From Enhydrobacter sp. (lineage in GTDB: Bacteria > Pseudomonadota > Alphaproteobacteria > Reyranellales > Reyranellaceae): a stretch of DNA of 64,000 nt. The notes beneath the pieces are model-generated. The model saw only the letters and a list, made by a program, of their open reading frames with translations. It had not been told where the DNA came from and did not search any database. The DNA lies in contig CP075528.1 in NCBI GenBank assembly GCA_025808875.1, positions 1,116,001 through 1,180,000 of the forward strand. Direction: 5' to 3'. Of this stretch, positions 19,464-29,157 are shown piece by piece (position 1 is the stretch's first letter; every line of letters starts with the position of its first letter). Position numbers and translations under genes: made by a program.

Positions 19464-20378
19464 TCACGGGTTGCACTCCCCGCATTGCCCCGGGTCCGCT
19501 GTCGCCGCCTTCACCGCGCGCTCTTCCCGGTAACCGCACCCCTCACAGCTATAGACATCAGCTTTCAGCGCGAGCGTTGGGCCTCCGCACCATGAGCATG
19601 GCAGGCCGGATAGCCGCTTGGTGATGGCAAATCCGGGTCGAGCGCAGATCGGGCACAGGCTCCGAAACCGGCGGACAAGGTCCAGCGTCGCGCGTTTAAT
19701 GGCGCGCATTCGGGTGGGGTTGCGATGGGCGCGCATATCGGTCTCAACGAAGGCGGCGCCGCAGATCGTGATCACCTCCTCAATCGCCCTTTGCAGTTCG
19801 GCCCAAGCGTCAATGCCCTTGATCAGCGCGCACCTGGGCGCCGGCTGCTGATCGACGCAGCCCATGACGATCACCCCATGTCCGGGAAATCGCGCGCGTT
19901 CGGCGAACGCACTGGCGCCGGTCAGGTCCGTAACGACCGCATGGCCAAAATTCGTCGACAGACCCGCATAATGACCGATCAATTCAAGACCGCTGACGCG
20001 GTCCTTCATTACGACAATCTCGCGGCCGATCGGGACGAAGGGAATTTGGGGATGTGGCCCGAAGCTGCCTTCGCTGGCGACTGCCACACGTGCATGCGGT
20101 ACGTGTTCGAACGCCGCGGCGATCTTGGCGCGGGCGGCGTCGAGTTGCGAACCGGTTCGCTCGATCTCGCGGCTGAAGGTCCCGAAGCGGTCGGTATCGA
20201 AGGCCCGTGGCACAACGCAATCGAGGCCGAGCGCCTCCGCAAGCAAAGGGGCGATCACGCGTTCCTTGCCGTGCATCGTGGCGATCACCGTCCGTGCGCC
20301 GGCCAGATGGAATTGGTCGCCGCCGACCTGATCGGGAAGCGCGTGGGCGGGGGTGTCGCGGGAATCAGAGATCGGCAT
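19464..20378 (-). CDS. DUF6671-like zinc-ribbon protein
   Basis: The 304-residue product carries the core ARTVIATMHGKERVIAPLLA, then FDTDRFGTFSREIERTGSQL and ASEGSFGPHP, which I recognise as the DUF6671 family. A C-terminal double zinc ribbon follows with CPIC, CSWC and CEGC knuckles (about residues 245-290). Function is unknown. The ATG at 20378 gives a typical N-terminus; an upstream ATG at 20453 overlapping the cysNC stop is possible. It is directly downstream of cysD-cysNC and probably co-transcribed. Confidence 0.72.
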   Translation of the reverse strand: MPISDSRDTPAHALPDQVGGDQFHLAGARTVIATMHGKERVIAPLLAEALGLDCVVPRAFDTDRFGTFSREIERTGSQLDAARAKIAAAFEHVPHARVAVASEGSFGPHPQIPFVPIGREIVVMKDRVSGLELIGHYAGLSTNFGHAVVTDLTGASAFAERARFPGHGVIVMGCVDQQPAPRCALIKGIDAWAELQRAIEEVITICGAAFVETDMRAHRNPTRMRAIKRATLDLVRRFRSLCPICARPGFAITKRLSGLPCSWCGGPTLALKADVYSCEGCGYREERAVKAATADPGQCGECNP

Positions 20379-20445
20379 GGAGGCGCGACCCCGCGTCGAT
20401 TCGGAAATGGCTATCCGCTGTGCTGTACATTTTGGCGAAAGCTCC

Positions 20446-22371
20446 CTAGTCATCGGTCACCTTGAGAGTACGGTCGAGCTTGAGAAGATGGAGAACCCGA
20501 TCCGCCAGCGCCTCGGCCGGCCCGTCGTGAGAAGCGAGGCGCAGTTCCGGCGCCTCAGGCGTCTCGTAAGGCGCGTCGATGCCGGGGACATGCGTGATTC
20601 TTCCAGCCCGGGCCTTCGCATAAAGCCCCTTGGGATCGCGCGCTTCCGCCACCGTCAGCGGCGCATCGACAAAGATCTCATAGAATGGATGACTGCCGGC
20701 GATCTCACGCGCGAGCGCCCGGTCGCGCGCATAGGGTGAAATCACGCAGACCAGCACGACAAGCCCGGCATCGGCCATCAGTTTTGCGACCTCGGCCATG
20801 CGGCGGATGTTCTCGACCCGATCCGCCTCGGTGAAGCCGAGATCGCGATTGAGCCCGTGGCGGACATTGTCGCCGTCCAGCACAAATGGATGGAAGCCGG
20901 CGGCCATCAGCTTGCGGTCGACGATGTTCGCAATCGTCGACTTGCCAGCCCCCGACAGTCCGGTGAACCACAGGATCGCCGGGCGCTGCCCCTGCGCCGC
21001 GGCGCGCGCATCGGGAGCGGTATCGAAGGCTTGCCAGGGGATATTGCCGGCGCGCCGCAGCGCGAAGTCGATCATCCCGGCGCCCACCGTGGCATGGGTG
21101 ATGCGATCGACCAGCACGAAGCCGCCCATGTCGCGGTTCTCGGCATAAGGGTCGAAGGCCACTGGGCGATCGGCAGCGAGGTTCACGACCGCGAGTTCGT
21201 TCATTGCGAGCTGACGGGCAGCCAGATGCGCACGCGTGTCGATGTCGATCCGATGCTTCAGTGCTGTGATGCTCACCGGCACTTCGTCGGTGCCGAGCCG
21301 CATCAGGTATTGGCGGCCGGGGATCATGGGCGCCTCGCCCAACCACAGCAGATGCGCCTGAAACTGATCCGCGATAGCGGGCGGGCTATCGGCGGCGGCC
21401 AGCACGTCGCCGCGGCTTACGTCCACGTTGCGGTCGAGCACCAGCGTGACCGACTGCCCCGCGACGGCCTGACCGAGATCACATTCCGGGATGATGCGCG
21501 TGACCACGGTAGGCGCGCCGGAGCGTGCCACCGTCAACTCGTCTCCCGGTCGCACCCGGCCGCCCACGATCCGTCCGCAGTAGCCGCGAAAATCCTGGCC
21601 GGCGCGACTGACCCACTGCACCGGCATGCGAAATGGTCCGATCTCCAGCGCATCGTCGACGTCGACCGACTCGAGCCATCCGATGATCGTAGGGCCCTCG
21701 AACCAGGGCATCGCGGCCGAGCGGCCCAACACATTGTCGCCCTTGAGCGCCGAGACCGGGACGGCAACCGCGTCGGTGAAGCCGAGCGCTTCGGCAAGGT
21801 CGGCAATCTCGGCCGCATGACGCTCGAACGCAGTGCGGTCGAAGCCAACCAGGTCCATCTTGTTCACCGCCACGGCGACGTGGCGGATGCCCATCAAGGC
21901 GAGGATATGAGCATGACGTCGCGTCTGGGTGAGGACGCCCTTGCGCGCGTCCACCAGCAGCAGGGCGGCATCCGCCTGCGATGCGCCGGTGGCCATGTTG
22001 CGCGTGTATTGCTCGTGGCCCGGACAGTCGGCGACGACAAACTTGCGCTTGTCGGTCTCAAAGAAACGCCAGGCGACGTCGATCGTGATGCCCTGCTCGC
22101 GCTCGGACATGAGCCCGTCGAGCAGCAGCGCGAAGTCGAGATCGCCCTCCGGCACACGGCCTTTGCTGTCATTGAACAGGCGCGCAAGCTGATCCTCGTA
22201 GACGCAGTCGGCGTCGTAGAGGATTCGCCCGAGCAGCGTGGATTTGCCGTCATCGACGCTGCCGCACGTCAACAGGCGAAGCTGCGACTTGGCTTGCTCG
22301 GCGGCGATGACGCGGGCGATTATGGCGTCCGGGCTTTCCTCTTCCGGCATCTGATGGGGCGTGTCGCGCAT
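20446..22371 (-). CDS. cysNC: CysN-CysC fusion: ATP sulfurylase GTPase subunit plus APS kinase
   Basis: A 641-residue bifunctional enzyme that activates sulfate to PAPS together with CysD. N-terminal EF-Tu-like GTPase with GSVDDGKST (residues 37-45), DCPGHEQYTRNMATGA and NKMD; APS kinase domain from about residue 455 with GLSGAGKST and DGDNVRHGLNRDLGF. Full NodQ-like length. Its ATG overlaps the cysD stop by 1 nt. No cysH, cysI or cysJ is nearby, so the PAPS could serve assimilation elsewhere or sulfation. Confidence 0.95.
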   Translation of the reverse strand: MRDTPHQMPEEESPDAIIARVIAAEQAKSQLRLLTCGSVDDGKSTLLGRILYDADCVYEDQLARLFNDSKGRVPEGDLDFALLLDGLMSEREQGITIDVAWRFFETDKRKFVVADCPGHEQYTRNMATGASQADAALLLVDARKGVLTQTRRHAHILALMGIRHVAVAVNKMDLVGFDRTAFERHAAEIADLAEALGFTDAVAVPVSALKGDNVLGRSAAMPWFEGPTIIGWLESVDVDDALEIGPFRMPVQWVSRAGQDFRGYCGRIVGGRVRPGDELTVARSGAPTVVTRIIPECDLGQAVAGQSVTLVLDRNVDVSRGDVLAAADSPPAIADQFQAHLLWLGEAPMIPGRQYLMRLGTDEVPVSITALKHRIDIDTRAHLAARQLAMNELAVVNLAADRPVAFDPYAENRDMGGFVLVDRITHATVGAGMIDFALRRAGNIPWQAFDTAPDARAAAQGQRPAILWFTGLSGAGKSTIANIVDRKLMAAGFHPFVLDGDNVRHGLNRDLGFTEADRVENIRRMAEVAKLMADAGLVVLVCVISPYARDRALAREIAGSHPFYEIFVDAPLTVAEARDPKGLYAKARAGRITHVPGIDAPYETPEAPELRLASHDGPAEALADRVLHLLKLDRTLKVTDD

Positions 22372-23303
22372 CAGAAATATCCTTCCTGTTTCTTGCGCTC
22401 CATCGATCCGGGCTGATCGTGGTCGATCAAGCGTCCCTGGCGCTCGCTCATGCGCGTCGACCGCATCTCGAGCAGGATGTCGGCAAGCGTGGCGGCGGTG
22501 CTATCGATCGCCCCGGTATAGGGATAGCAGCCGATGGAGCGGAACCGGACCGACCTCTTTTCGGGGGACTCTCCCGCCTCGAGCGGCATGCGGTCGTCGT
22601 CCACCATGATCCAGGTGTCTTGGCGCCGGACGACGGGCCGAGGTTTCGCGAAGTAAAGAGGAACGAGGGAGATGCCTTCGATCCAGATGTAGTCCCAGAC
22701 GTCGCGCTCGGTCCAATTTGACAGCGGAAATACACGCATCGACTCGCCGGGGGCGAGGCGCGTGTTCCAAGCATGCCAGAACTCCGGCCGCTGCGTCTTT
22801 GGCTCCCAGCGCTGCGCTGGGTTGCGGTGTGAGAAGATGCGCTCCTTGGCGCGCGACTTCTCCTCGTCGCGGCGTGCGCCGCCGATCGCAGCATCGAAAC
22901 CCCAGCGCGCCATTGCTTGCTTCAGTCCCTCGGTCTTCATCGCATGGTTGTAGACCGCCGAAGATGCGGTGAACGGCGTGATGCCAGCGCGCGCGGCTTC
23001 CTCGTTCGTGTGAACGAGGAGTTCGAACCCAAGGCGCGCGGCGATGCTGTCGCGGTGGGCGATCATTTCCCGGAACTTCCATCCGGTATCGACATGCAGC
23101 ACCGGGAACGGCAGCGGCGCCGGTGCGAATGCCTTTTGCGCCAGATGCAGCAGGACCGAGCTGTCCTTGCCGATCGAGTAGAGCAGCACGGGCCGCTGAA
23201 AACAGGCGGCAACCTCTCGGATAATGGCGATCGACTCGGCCTCGAGCCGGCGTATGTGCGAGAATCGTTCATCAACTCGGCTGGGAGCTTCGATGACTGT
23301 CAT
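22371..23303 (-). CDS. cysD: Sulfate adenylyltransferase subunit CysD
   Basis: The 310-residue catalytic subunit forms APS from ATP and sulfate, driven by CysN GTP hydrolysis. PP-loop [15 protein letters not shown] at residues 42-56 and the [18 protein letters not shown] region are hallmark. The start at 23303 (MTVIEAP) gives the standard length; a longer frame to 23402 is unconserved. Overlaps cysNC by 1 nt, forming a cysD-cysNC-DUF6671 operon. Confidence 0.94.
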   Translation of the reverse strand: MTVIEAPSRVDERFSHIRRLEAESIAIIREVAACFQRPVLLYSIGKDSSVLLHLAQKAFAPAPLPFPVLHVDTGWKFREMIAHRDSIAARLGFELLVHTNEEAARAGITPFTASSAVYNHAMKTEGLKQAMARWGFDAAIGGARRDEEKSRAKERIFSHRNPAQRWEPKTQRPEFWHAWNTRLAPGESMRVFPLSNWTERDVWDYIWIEGISLVPLYFAKPRPVVRRQDTWIMVDDDRMPLEAGESPEKRSVRFRSIGCYPYTGAIDSTAATLADILLEMRSTRMSERQGRLIDHDQPGSMERKKQEGYF

Positions 23304-23456
23304 ATCAGCATGGTCTCTCGACTTGTGCGGCCGCCGAGAAGATGGCGGCTTCTTGAGCTTCCAAGTGTCACTTGCAGAGGCGGCGCGCGGCCAGGTCGCC
23401 ACGACACGGTGCGTGCAGCCGCGAATGGCCGTGGGGCATTCAGCTTCGCCCGGCTT

Positions 23457-25178
23457 TCAAATGTCGGCATAGCAGTGCGTCTCCGCGGCGGACCCAGGGT
23501 GGGTGACCGCGCCTTTCGAGGCGGGCCCCACGGTCTGCGCAAATTTCCAAAGCGCGCCTGACTGGAAGTCGTGACGATGCGGTCGCCACGCCTTGCGCCG
23601 AACCTCCAGCTCTTCGGCCGAGAGCTCCACGTCAAGCGTACCCGCCTCGGCATCGATGGCGATGATGTCACCGTCCTTCAGCAATGCGATCGGGCCGCCA
23701 ACGGCCGCTTCCGGATCGACATGCCCAATGCAGAAGCCGCGCGTGGCGCCGGAGAAGCGCCCGTCGGTGACAAGCGCCACCTTGTCGCCCATGCCCTGGC
23801 CGTAAACGGCTGCCGTGGTCGCCAGCATCTCGCGCATGCCGGGCCCGCCTTTTGGCCCTTCATAGCGAATGACGATGACCTCCCCTGACTGGTATTTACG
23901 CTTCTGGACGGCGTCGAAGGCCGCTTCCTCGGAGTCGAAGCACCGGGCCGGCCCGCGGAATTGGAGGTTCGTCATACCAGCCACCTTGACGATCGCGCCC
24001 TCGGGGGCGAGCGTGCCGCGCAGACCGGCCACGCCGCCGGTGGTGGTGATCGGATCGGAGATCGGGCGAACGATGTCCTGGTCGGTCGGGAAGACTACAT
24101 CGGCCAGGTTTTCGGCGATCATCTTGCCTGTCACCGTGATGCAGTCGCCGTGCAGATAGCCGCCGTCGAGCAGCGCCTTCAGCAGCACCGACACACCGCC
24201 GATCTCGAACAGATCCTTGGCAAGGTAGCGCCCACCGGGTTTGAGATCGGCGATGTAGGGCGTGCGCTTGAAGATCTCGGCGACGGCATGCAGGTCGAAG
24301 TCGATGCCCGCCTCGTGCGCGATCGCCGGCAAGTGCAGCGCCGCGTTGGTCGAGCCGCCAGAAGCCGCCACCACGGTAGCGGCGTTCTCCAGTGCCTTGC
24401 GGGTGACGATGTCGCGCGGCCTGAGATCGCGCGCCAGCAGGTTCATCACGGCCTTGCCGGATGCTTCCGCGAAGGCGTCGCGGATCTCGTAGGGCGCGGG
24501 CGCCCCGGCCGAACCGGGCAGTGCGAGCCCAAGCGCCTCGGAGACGCAGGCCATGGTATTGGCGGTGAACTGGCCGCCGCAGGAGCCTGCGGAAGGGCAA
24601 GCGACACATTCGAGCGCGTGCAGCTCGTCGGCGGAGATTTGGCCAGCCTGATAGCCGCCCACCGCCTCGTAGACGTCCTGCACGGTGACGTCCTTGCCGC
24701 GGAAGCGTCCCGGCAGGATCGTTCCGCCGTACAGGAACACGCTCGGCACATTGAGGCGGACCATCGCCATCATCATGCCGGGCAGCGACTTGTCGCATCC
24801 GGCTAGACCGACCAGGGCATCGTAACAATGGCCGCGCATGGTGAGCTCGACCGAGTCGGCGATCACCTCGCGACTCGCCAGCGATGACTTCATGCCCTGG
24901 TGACCCATGGCGATGCCGTCGGTCACGGTGATGGTGGTGAACTCGCGCGGCGTGCCGCCGGCCGCCTTGACGCCCAGCTTGGCCGCCTGCGCCTGGCGGC
25001 TGAGCGCGATGTTGCACGGCGCCGCCTCGTTCCAGCAGGTGGCGACGCCGACAAAGGGCTGGGCAATCTCCTTTTCGGTCAGCCCCATGGCGTAGAGGAA
25101 CGAACGATGCGGCGCGCGCTCGGGACCAACGGTCGTGTGGCGGCTCGGCAGCCTGGATTTGTCGAAGCGATGTGTCAT
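23457..25178 (-). CDS. ilvD: Dihydroxy-acid dehydratase
   Basis: A 573-residue Fe-S dehydratase of branched-chain amino-acid synthesis. Cluster cysteines are visible in the [18 protein letters not shown] and [19 protein letters not shown] segments; [20 protein letters not shown] is the conserved C-terminal motif. The ATG at 25178 ([18 protein letters not shown]) gives normal IlvD length. A housekeeping enzyme inside island DNA, so a second copy probably exists in the genome. Confidence 0.95.
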   Translation of the reverse strand: MTHRFDKSRLPSRHTTVGPERAPHRSFLYAMGLTEKEIAQPFVGVATCWNEAAPCNIALSRQAQAAKLGVKAAGGTPREFTTITVTDGIAMGHQGMKSSLASREVIADSVELTMRGHCYDALVGLAGCDKSLPGMMMAMVRLNVPSVFLYGGTILPGRFRGKDVTVQDVYEAVGGYQAGQISADELHALECVACPSAGSCGGQFTANTMACVSEALGLALPGSAGAPAPYEIRDAFAEASGKAVMNLLARDLRPRDIVTRKALENAATVVAASGGSTNAALHLPAIAHEAGIDFDLHAVAEIFKRTPYIADLKPGGRYLAKDLFEIGGVSVLLKALLDGGYLHGDCITVTGKMIAENLADVVFPTDQDIVRPISDPITTTGGVAGLRGTLAPEGAIVKVAGMTNLQFRGPARCFDSEEAAFDAVQKRKYQSGEVIVIRYEGPKGGPGMREMLATTAAVYGQGMGDKVALVTDGRFSGATRGFCIGHVDPEAAVGGPIALLKDGDIIAIDAEAGTLDVELSAEELEVRRKAWRPHRHDFQSGALWKFAQTVGPASKGAVTHPGSAAETHCYADI

Positions 25179-25215
25179 GGGTCGGCCTCGGTTTGTGAAT
25201 AGGGATCCGTTGCTT

Positions 25216-26256
25216 TCAATCCGTCGGCGCAATGCGCCAACGGACCACGCCTTCCGGGCAGAACACCCGCACCTGCTCCCTTCCAACCGGCTGGGTTTCG
25301 GGTGGCTTCCAAGGTGACTGCACGAGCGTGACGGTCTCGGTATTGGGCGGCAGGCCGTAAAAACGTGCGCCGTTGAGGGACGCGAAGGCTTCGAGCCGAT
25401 CGAGCGCCCCTTCCTCCTCAAAGACCTGGGCGTACAATTCGAGCGCAACCGGCGCCGTAAAGATGCCGGCGCAGCCGCAGGCCGATTCCTTGTCCCGGAC
25501 CAGGTGCGGCGCCGAATCCGTGCCGAGGAAGAAGCGGGGGTTGCCGGAGGTCGCGGCGTTCCTTAATGCGAGGCGATGGCCCTCCCGCTTGGCCACGGGC
25601 AAACAGTACATATGCGGCCGGATACCGCCCGCGAACATCGCGTTGCGATTGATCATCAAATGATGAACAGTAATGGTGGCTCCGATGGGCCCCTCGGCGT
25701 CCTGCACATAGTCCACGGCTTCGGCGGTCGTGATGTGCTCCAGGACGATCCGCAGCGCCGGGAAATCGGCTCGCAGCCGGACAAGCACCTGGTCTATGAA
25801 CGCCTTCTCCCTGTCGAAGACGTCGACCTCGCCGTCGGCCACCTCGCCATGGACCAGAAGCGGCATGCCGATGGCCTGCATCCGCTCCAACACCGGATAG
25901 ACCCGGCGGACATTCGTGACACCGGCGTCGGAATTGGTCGTGCTGCGCGCCGGATACATCTTGACCGCGGTGATAACTCCCTCGGCGAAGCCTCGAGCTA
26001 CCTCCACTGGATCGGTCTCATCGGTGAGGAAGCAGGTCATCAGCGGCTCGAAGATCCAGCCGCGAGGGATCGCGCCCCGGATCCGATCGCGATACGCTGC
26101 CGCTTGGGCAGCCGTCGTGATCGGCGGATCGAGATTGGGCATGATAATGGCGCGGCCGAAGGTGCTCGCCGTCCATGGCAGCGCCATCTGCAGCATGGCC
26201 CCATCCCGAAGGTGCACGTGCCAGTCGTCAGGCCGAAGGAGGGTCATCTCGTTCAC
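25216..26256 (-). CDS. pyrC: Dihydroorotase
   Basis: A 346-residue class II dihydroorotase (third step of pyrimidine synthesis). Zinc ligands His13 and His15 in HVHLRD, the carboxylated Lys in [10 protein letters not shown], and GTDSAPH are all present, so it should be active. GTG start at 26256; ATG at 26247 is an alternative. 37 nt upstream of ilvD on the same strand, likely one transcription unit. Confidence 0.94.
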   Translation of the reverse strand: MNEMTLLRPDDWHVHLRDGAMLQMALPWTASTFGRAIIMPNLDPPITTAAQAAAYRDRIRGAIPRGWIFEPLMTCFLTDETDPVEVARGFAEGVITAVKMYPARSTTNSDAGVTNVRRVYPVLERMQAIGMPLLVHGEVADGEVDVFDREKAFIDQVLVRLRADFPALRIVLEHITTAEAVDYVQDAEGPIGATITVHHLMINRNAMFAGGIRPHMYCLPVAKREGHRLALRNAATSGNPRFFLGTDSAPHLVRDKESACGCAGIFTAPVALELYAQVFEEEGALDRLEAFASLNGARFYGLPPNTETVTLVQSPWKPPETQPVGREQVRVFCPEGVVRWRIAPTD

Positions 26257-26262
26257 CGGGGG

Positions 26263-27837
26263 TCACCTTCGCTCCGCTTCGCGCGCCTGGCGCGCATCTT
26301 GCGGTTCTATCCAGAGCTCCAGCGGCATGAGGCGGGCCGATTTCTTCAGCTGGTGGCGATCCATGCGGCGGAGCACGTCGTCGAGGAGCCGCACTGCCTC
26401 GACAATGAATGGTCCTTTGTTGAGCATCACGCATTCGGCACGCTGCCCCATGGCCGCGTCGGTTATCTCCGCTCGGCTGGGCGCTCCTTGTTCGACCATC
26501 CCGGCCAACACCTGGGTCGCCCAGATGACCGGCACATGGGCCGCCTCGCAAAGCCAGAGAATATGCTCTTGGACTTCGCCGATGTTCTCGAAGCCACTTT
26601 CGACCGCGAGATCGCCTCGCGCGATCATGACCGCCAGTGGCTGTTGCCCGGCGCCATGCACGATCAGCTCGGGAAGGTTCCTGACGGCGAGCGCGGTTTC
26701 GATCTTGATCACGAGAGGCTGCACGGGACGTCCACCGCGTCGTGCTGCCAATTCCCTCTGAATAAGCGTGATGTCCGACGGACGCTGAACGAACGAGAAC
26801 CCGACGAGGTCGGCATTCTCCGCAACGAAATCGAGATCGTGGATATCCTTCTCGGTCAGAGGCGGAAGATCGAGCGCCGTATCCGGGAAGTTCAGTCCCT
26901 TTTTGCGTCTGAGCTTCTCCCCTTTGCTGCGCGCCTGCTCCACGCGAAGCATCGCGCCGTCAGGCTCAATCCTTTCGACGCGCGCTCCAATGCGGCCATC
27001 GTCGATGAAGACCCGTGCTCCGACTTCAAGCTGATCAAGTACGGCAGGGAACGTCACACGGATGACGATATCGCCAGCCTTTAGCTGAGCGGGCATTCGA
27101 CCAGCCAACATGAGAAGGTCGCCGCGGTGGAGCCGCGTCTTCTTCGGCGCGCAGACTTCGGCGATCCGGCATTTCGGGCCGGCGATATCCATGAGGATTG
27201 GACAGGTCCTGCCTTGCTCAGCCGCCGCGGCGCGGCTGTTCCCGATCATGGTCGCCCAGGTCTCCGGTCCCCCATGCGCGCAGTTGATGCGCAGGCAATC
27301 GGCGCCGGCCCGAATGATGTCAGCCACCAGGGCGCGATCTTCACTGGCTCTGGTCGGCAACGTGACCATGATCCGCGTGCCGGGCCCGTGCGGATCGCTC
27401 CCGAAAATCCTGGCCTGCTCTCGCCTCAAAATCCGCTTTCCGTTCCGGAAGGCTAAGGGGACGGGATGGGACACGGCGGGCTCGCCGGCGATTTCGGTCA
27501 GCCTCGCGCAGACGGCGTCAAGGGTCGCCATAACGCGGCCCTCACTCCGCCCGAGCGAGGTCAGTCCAAGCGCCGAGAGCTGATGTTGTAGACCGCTTAA
27601 ATCATGGCGACGAAACGCTAGATACTGCGCGAGATTGATGGCTCCAGGCAGAAAACTCGGCCGAGCCACGTTGGGGGTCCAGTCCTCCACAATGGCTTGG
27701 CTCTCCCGAATGACGGCAGCTCGGATGCGAACGATCCTGGACAGGAGGCGCTTCGCAGACACCTTTCGGTCTGCCTCGCGGGTGCGGCCCGCAGCAGGAC
27801 GTTTCAAGCTCGAACGTTGGATCGCATTCAGCGTCAT
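26263..27837 (-). CDS. Pyruvate-kinase-family protein with N-terminal extension
   Basis: A 524-residue protein. An N-terminal region of about 140 residues unlike classical pyruvate kinase precedes a PK barrel with RINCAHGGPETWATMI, MDIAGPKCRI, IDDGRIGARV, GLNFPDTALDLPPLTEKD and the active-site VIKIET. It ends after the barrel (MLNKGPFIVEAVRLLDDVL) without the C-terminal allosteric domain. Known relatives are annotated simply as pyruvate kinase; activity on phosphoenolpyruvate is not certain. ATG at 27837 is preferred because the longer frame runs into the neighbouring gene. Confidence 0.85.
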   Translation of the reverse strand: MTLNAIQRSSLKRPAAGRTREADRKVSAKRLLSRIVRIRAAVIRESQAIVEDWTPNVARPSFLPGAINLAQYLAFRRHDLSGLQHQLSALGLTSLGRSEGRVMATLDAVCARLTEIAGEPAVSHPVPLAFRNGKRILRREQARIFGSDPHGPGTRIMVTLPTRASEDRALVADIIRAGADCLRINCAHGGPETWATMIGNSRAAAAEQGRTCPILMDIAGPKCRIAEVCAPKKTRLHRGDLLMLAGRMPAQLKAGDIVIRVTFPAVLDQLEVGARVFIDDGRIGARVERIEPDGAMLRVEQARSKGEKLRRKKGLNFPDTALDLPPLTEKDIHDLDFVAENADLVGFSFVQRPSDITLIQRELAARRGGRPVQPLVIKIETALAVRNLPELIVHGAGQQPLAVMIARGDLAVESGFENIGEVQEHILWLCEAAHVPVIWATQVLAGMVEQGAPSRAEITDAAMGQRAECVMLNKGPFIVEAVRLLDDVLRRMDRHQLKKSARLMPLELWIEPQDARQAREAERR

Positions 27838-27865
27838 TGGCTCTCCGATCGCGCGTCCTACAAGA

Positions 27866-28624
27866 TCACGCGGTACCGCGGCCGGCGGCCTCGATGTTCC
27901 TGCGCAAAAGCGGATCGAGGCCGAGCTTGTTGGCCAAATCGTCGAGCCAAGCCGCTTCGGCGGGAGTATCGGCATCAATTGCGATGAAGGCTGCCAGGTA
28001 CACCTGCGCGGCCTCCTCAGGAGAATTCGCAGCGGCGGCGAGTTGCTCCGGCGTATCCGGATGGGCGATCAGAGACTCGAGAAAATGCCGCTCCTCGCCC
28101 GGGAGAGCGCTCGCTTCGACGCGCTCGATCAAACGGGAACGCTCGGTCTCGTCAAGGCGACCATCGGCCATGGCCGACGCGATCATCGCACGCAACAGGA
28201 GGGTGGCGCTGCTGTCTGCCGGCAGAGCACTTGGTGGCGACAACAGACCGCCCGAAGCCGGTTGTGCCGCACCGGCCTGCTGCGGCGAGAGGCCGCCAAG
28301 CGCATCGCGGATGGTTTGCGGAACGAGCGGCTTGCCGTCGCGATAGTTGCTGTAGGCCTTATAGGCGAGCCCTCCGAGCAGGGCGACAGCCCCGATCTGC
28401 AAAACGCTGCCGCCGAGCTTCCGCGCGTGCTTGGAGGTCAGGAGCGTGCCCGCCAAACCACCCGCGAGCGCGCCGGTTCCGAGTGCGCCCACATTGCTGG
28501 AGAGGTAATCGCCGAGGCCCGCGCGTCTACTGCGGTCGACCGGGTGTCCGACTTCTGTGCCACTTTGCCGTGATGCCGTGTCGCCCGCCAGCACGGTGTT
28601 CAGCAGCTTGTTCACGTCGATCAT
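27866..28624 (-). CDS. DUF533 (TerB-like) membrane-associated protein
   Basis: The 252 residues divide into a Gly/Ala-rich segment with hydrophobic stretches (about 44-90, LGTGALAGGLAGTLLTSKHA) and a C-terminal helical TerB-like domain (ATLLLRAMIASAMADGRLDE, then AAQVYLAAFIAIDADTPAEA). This is the DUF533 family, distantly related to tellurite-resistance TerB. Molecular function unknown. ATG at 28624 (MIDVNKLLNTVL) is the family start. 28 nt upstream of the PK-like gene. Confidence 0.88.
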   Translation of the reverse strand: MIDVNKLLNTVLAGDTASRQSGTEVGHPVDRSRRAGLGDYLSSNVGALGTGALAGGLAGTLLTSKHARKLGGSVLQIGAVALLGGLAYKAYSNYRDGKPLVPQTIRDALGGLSPQQAGAAQPASGGLLSPPSALPADSSATLLLRAMIASAMADGRLDETERSRLIERVEASALPGEERHFLESLIAHPDTPEQLAAAANSPEEAAQVYLAAFIAIDADTPAEAAWLDDLANKLGLDPLLRRNIEAAGRGTA

Positions 28625-28809
28625 TCTGTTCTCCTGTGATGGACCGGTCGGCTCGTGCCTTTTGCAGACATGCATTCACAGCGCTGCGCTGCGCCGCGGC
28701 AGCAGCGCAGCGGCGATTCAGTGCTACGGCACGTGCAGTTCGCACGCGATGGCGCGTCATCTATACGTGCCGAGCGATTTGCCTTCGCCAGTCGTCTCTT
28801 CCGGGTCAT

Positions 28810-29157
28810 TCAGTCGGTCTCGCGGGTTTGCACGATCGCCTGACGATGGAACTCACAGAGCTTGCGGCGTACTTCCTCGCGCGTGATGGCAACTCCGCAA
28901 CGGGTAAGGTCGCCAAAGAGCTTGTCGACGACATCTTCGTCCCCAGGCTCGCAAAAGTCGGCGTGGTGAACCGCTGCCGCGTAGCCTTGAACTCCATCGT
29001 CCCGGAGCTGCATCAGTCGACCGGCCCACAAACCCGCGAGCACGTTGCGGCGGGCAAGGACGTTGTCACGTGTGTCGGTGTCTATGCACGAGTCGGTCCC
29101 GGTGGAGGATGCGGTGCCGTGTGTCATGGCAGCAATAGGGGCATCGAAGTTCATCAA
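28810..29157 (-). CDS. DUF1476 protein, F1-ATPase inhibitor zeta-like
   Basis: A 115-residue protein with ARRNVLAGLWAGRLM followed by HADFCEPGDEDVVDKLFGDL and ITREEVRRKL, the DUF1476 core. In Paracoccus this family is the zeta subunit that inhibits the F1Fo-ATPase. Here the N-terminal inhibitory segment is altered relative to the usual FDEREKAFE-type start, so it may be a specialised paralog. Overlaps the terC stop end by 4 nt and is read with it. Confidence 0.78.
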   Translation of the reverse strand: MMNFDAPIAAMTHGTASSTGTDSCIDTDTRDNVLARRNVLAGLWAGRLMQLRDDGVQGYAAAVHHADFCEPGDEDVVDKLFGDLTRCGVAITREEVRRKLCEFHRQAIVQTRETD

